From contig JASAND010013211.1 in assembly GCA_030248195.1 (NCBI GenBank), positions 1-64,000 of the forward strand: DNA of 64,000 nt. Direction: 5' to 3'. The letters are not shown here. The stretch comes from Trissonchulus latispiculum. Its lineage: Eukaryota; Nematoda; Enoplea; Enoplida; Ironidae. How positions within the stretch are numbered: the first letter of the stretch is position 1. Below are more notes on the stretch, generated by a model. That model made no database searches. It worked only from the letters and a program-made list of their open reading frames with translations, and was not told where the DNA came from.

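Noticed and set aside
63110..63199. ATG at 63,110 as an upstream extension of exon 39
   Set aside because: It lies in a SINE-like repeat inside the intron. A clean TTTCAG acceptor at 63,199 gives the conserved [12 protein letters not shown] junction.

Overview
This is animal nuclear DNA. It carries most of one very long plus-strand gene with about 40 GT-AG exons, running from about 16.1 kb off the right edge. The conceptual protein (about 2,817 residues in the window) has the domain order of the metazoan COMPASS-like H3K4 methyltransferase KMT2C/KMT2D (MLL3/MLL4; Drosophila LPT plus Trr): a three-finger PHD block, an HMG-box, a Q-rich coiled coil, an extended PHD finger, FYRN, FYRC with a WDR5-binding Win motif, and a SET domain cut by the window end. 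Every exon junction proposed from exon 1 to exon 40 keeps a consistent reading frame. The short, divergent linkers and GC-rich exons in AT-rich, transposon-filled introns suggest an invertebrate. The phylum cannot be fixed from this window.

Layout. 1-16.1 kb holds almost no coding sequence: two weak exon candidates (232-318 and 15,094-15,129), five roughly 1-kb elements of two families inserted at TTAA, two fold-back palindromes, a CTGAAA-type array, a 3-kb cluster of G/C-homopolymer repeats and one hAT-like element with a perfect 8-bp target duplication. 16.1-21.5 kb holds exons 1-7 (linker and start of the PHD block). 21.5-34.9 kb is one 13.4-kb intron with two tandem arrays, then a DNA element with 337-bp inverted ends that is split by an 8.1-kb LTR element with near-identical LTRs and no recognisable pol. 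34.9-64 kb holds exons 8-40 in introns of mostly 0.2-2 kb, many with MITEs whose target duplications can be read directly.

How it works together. The gene product is expected to act in the nucleus at enhancers: PHD fingers read histone tails, the HMG-box and coiled coil serve binding roles, the Win motif docks WDR5, FYRN/FYRC form the FY-rich module, and SET methylates H3K4. The N-terminal half, which is a separate gene (LPT) in Drosophila, is fused to the catalytic half here. The protein start (with the expected first ePHD and PHD1-3) and the last part of SET plus post-SET lie outside the window or were not found.

The most unusual items are the animal LARD-like LTR element nested in the inverted-repeat element, a MITE family with 5-bp target duplications, a hAT-type MITE built of GGCCGGCC runs, a 1.6-kb palindrome in the intron just before a SET exon, and a Harbinger-like MITE splitting a SINE-like repeat.
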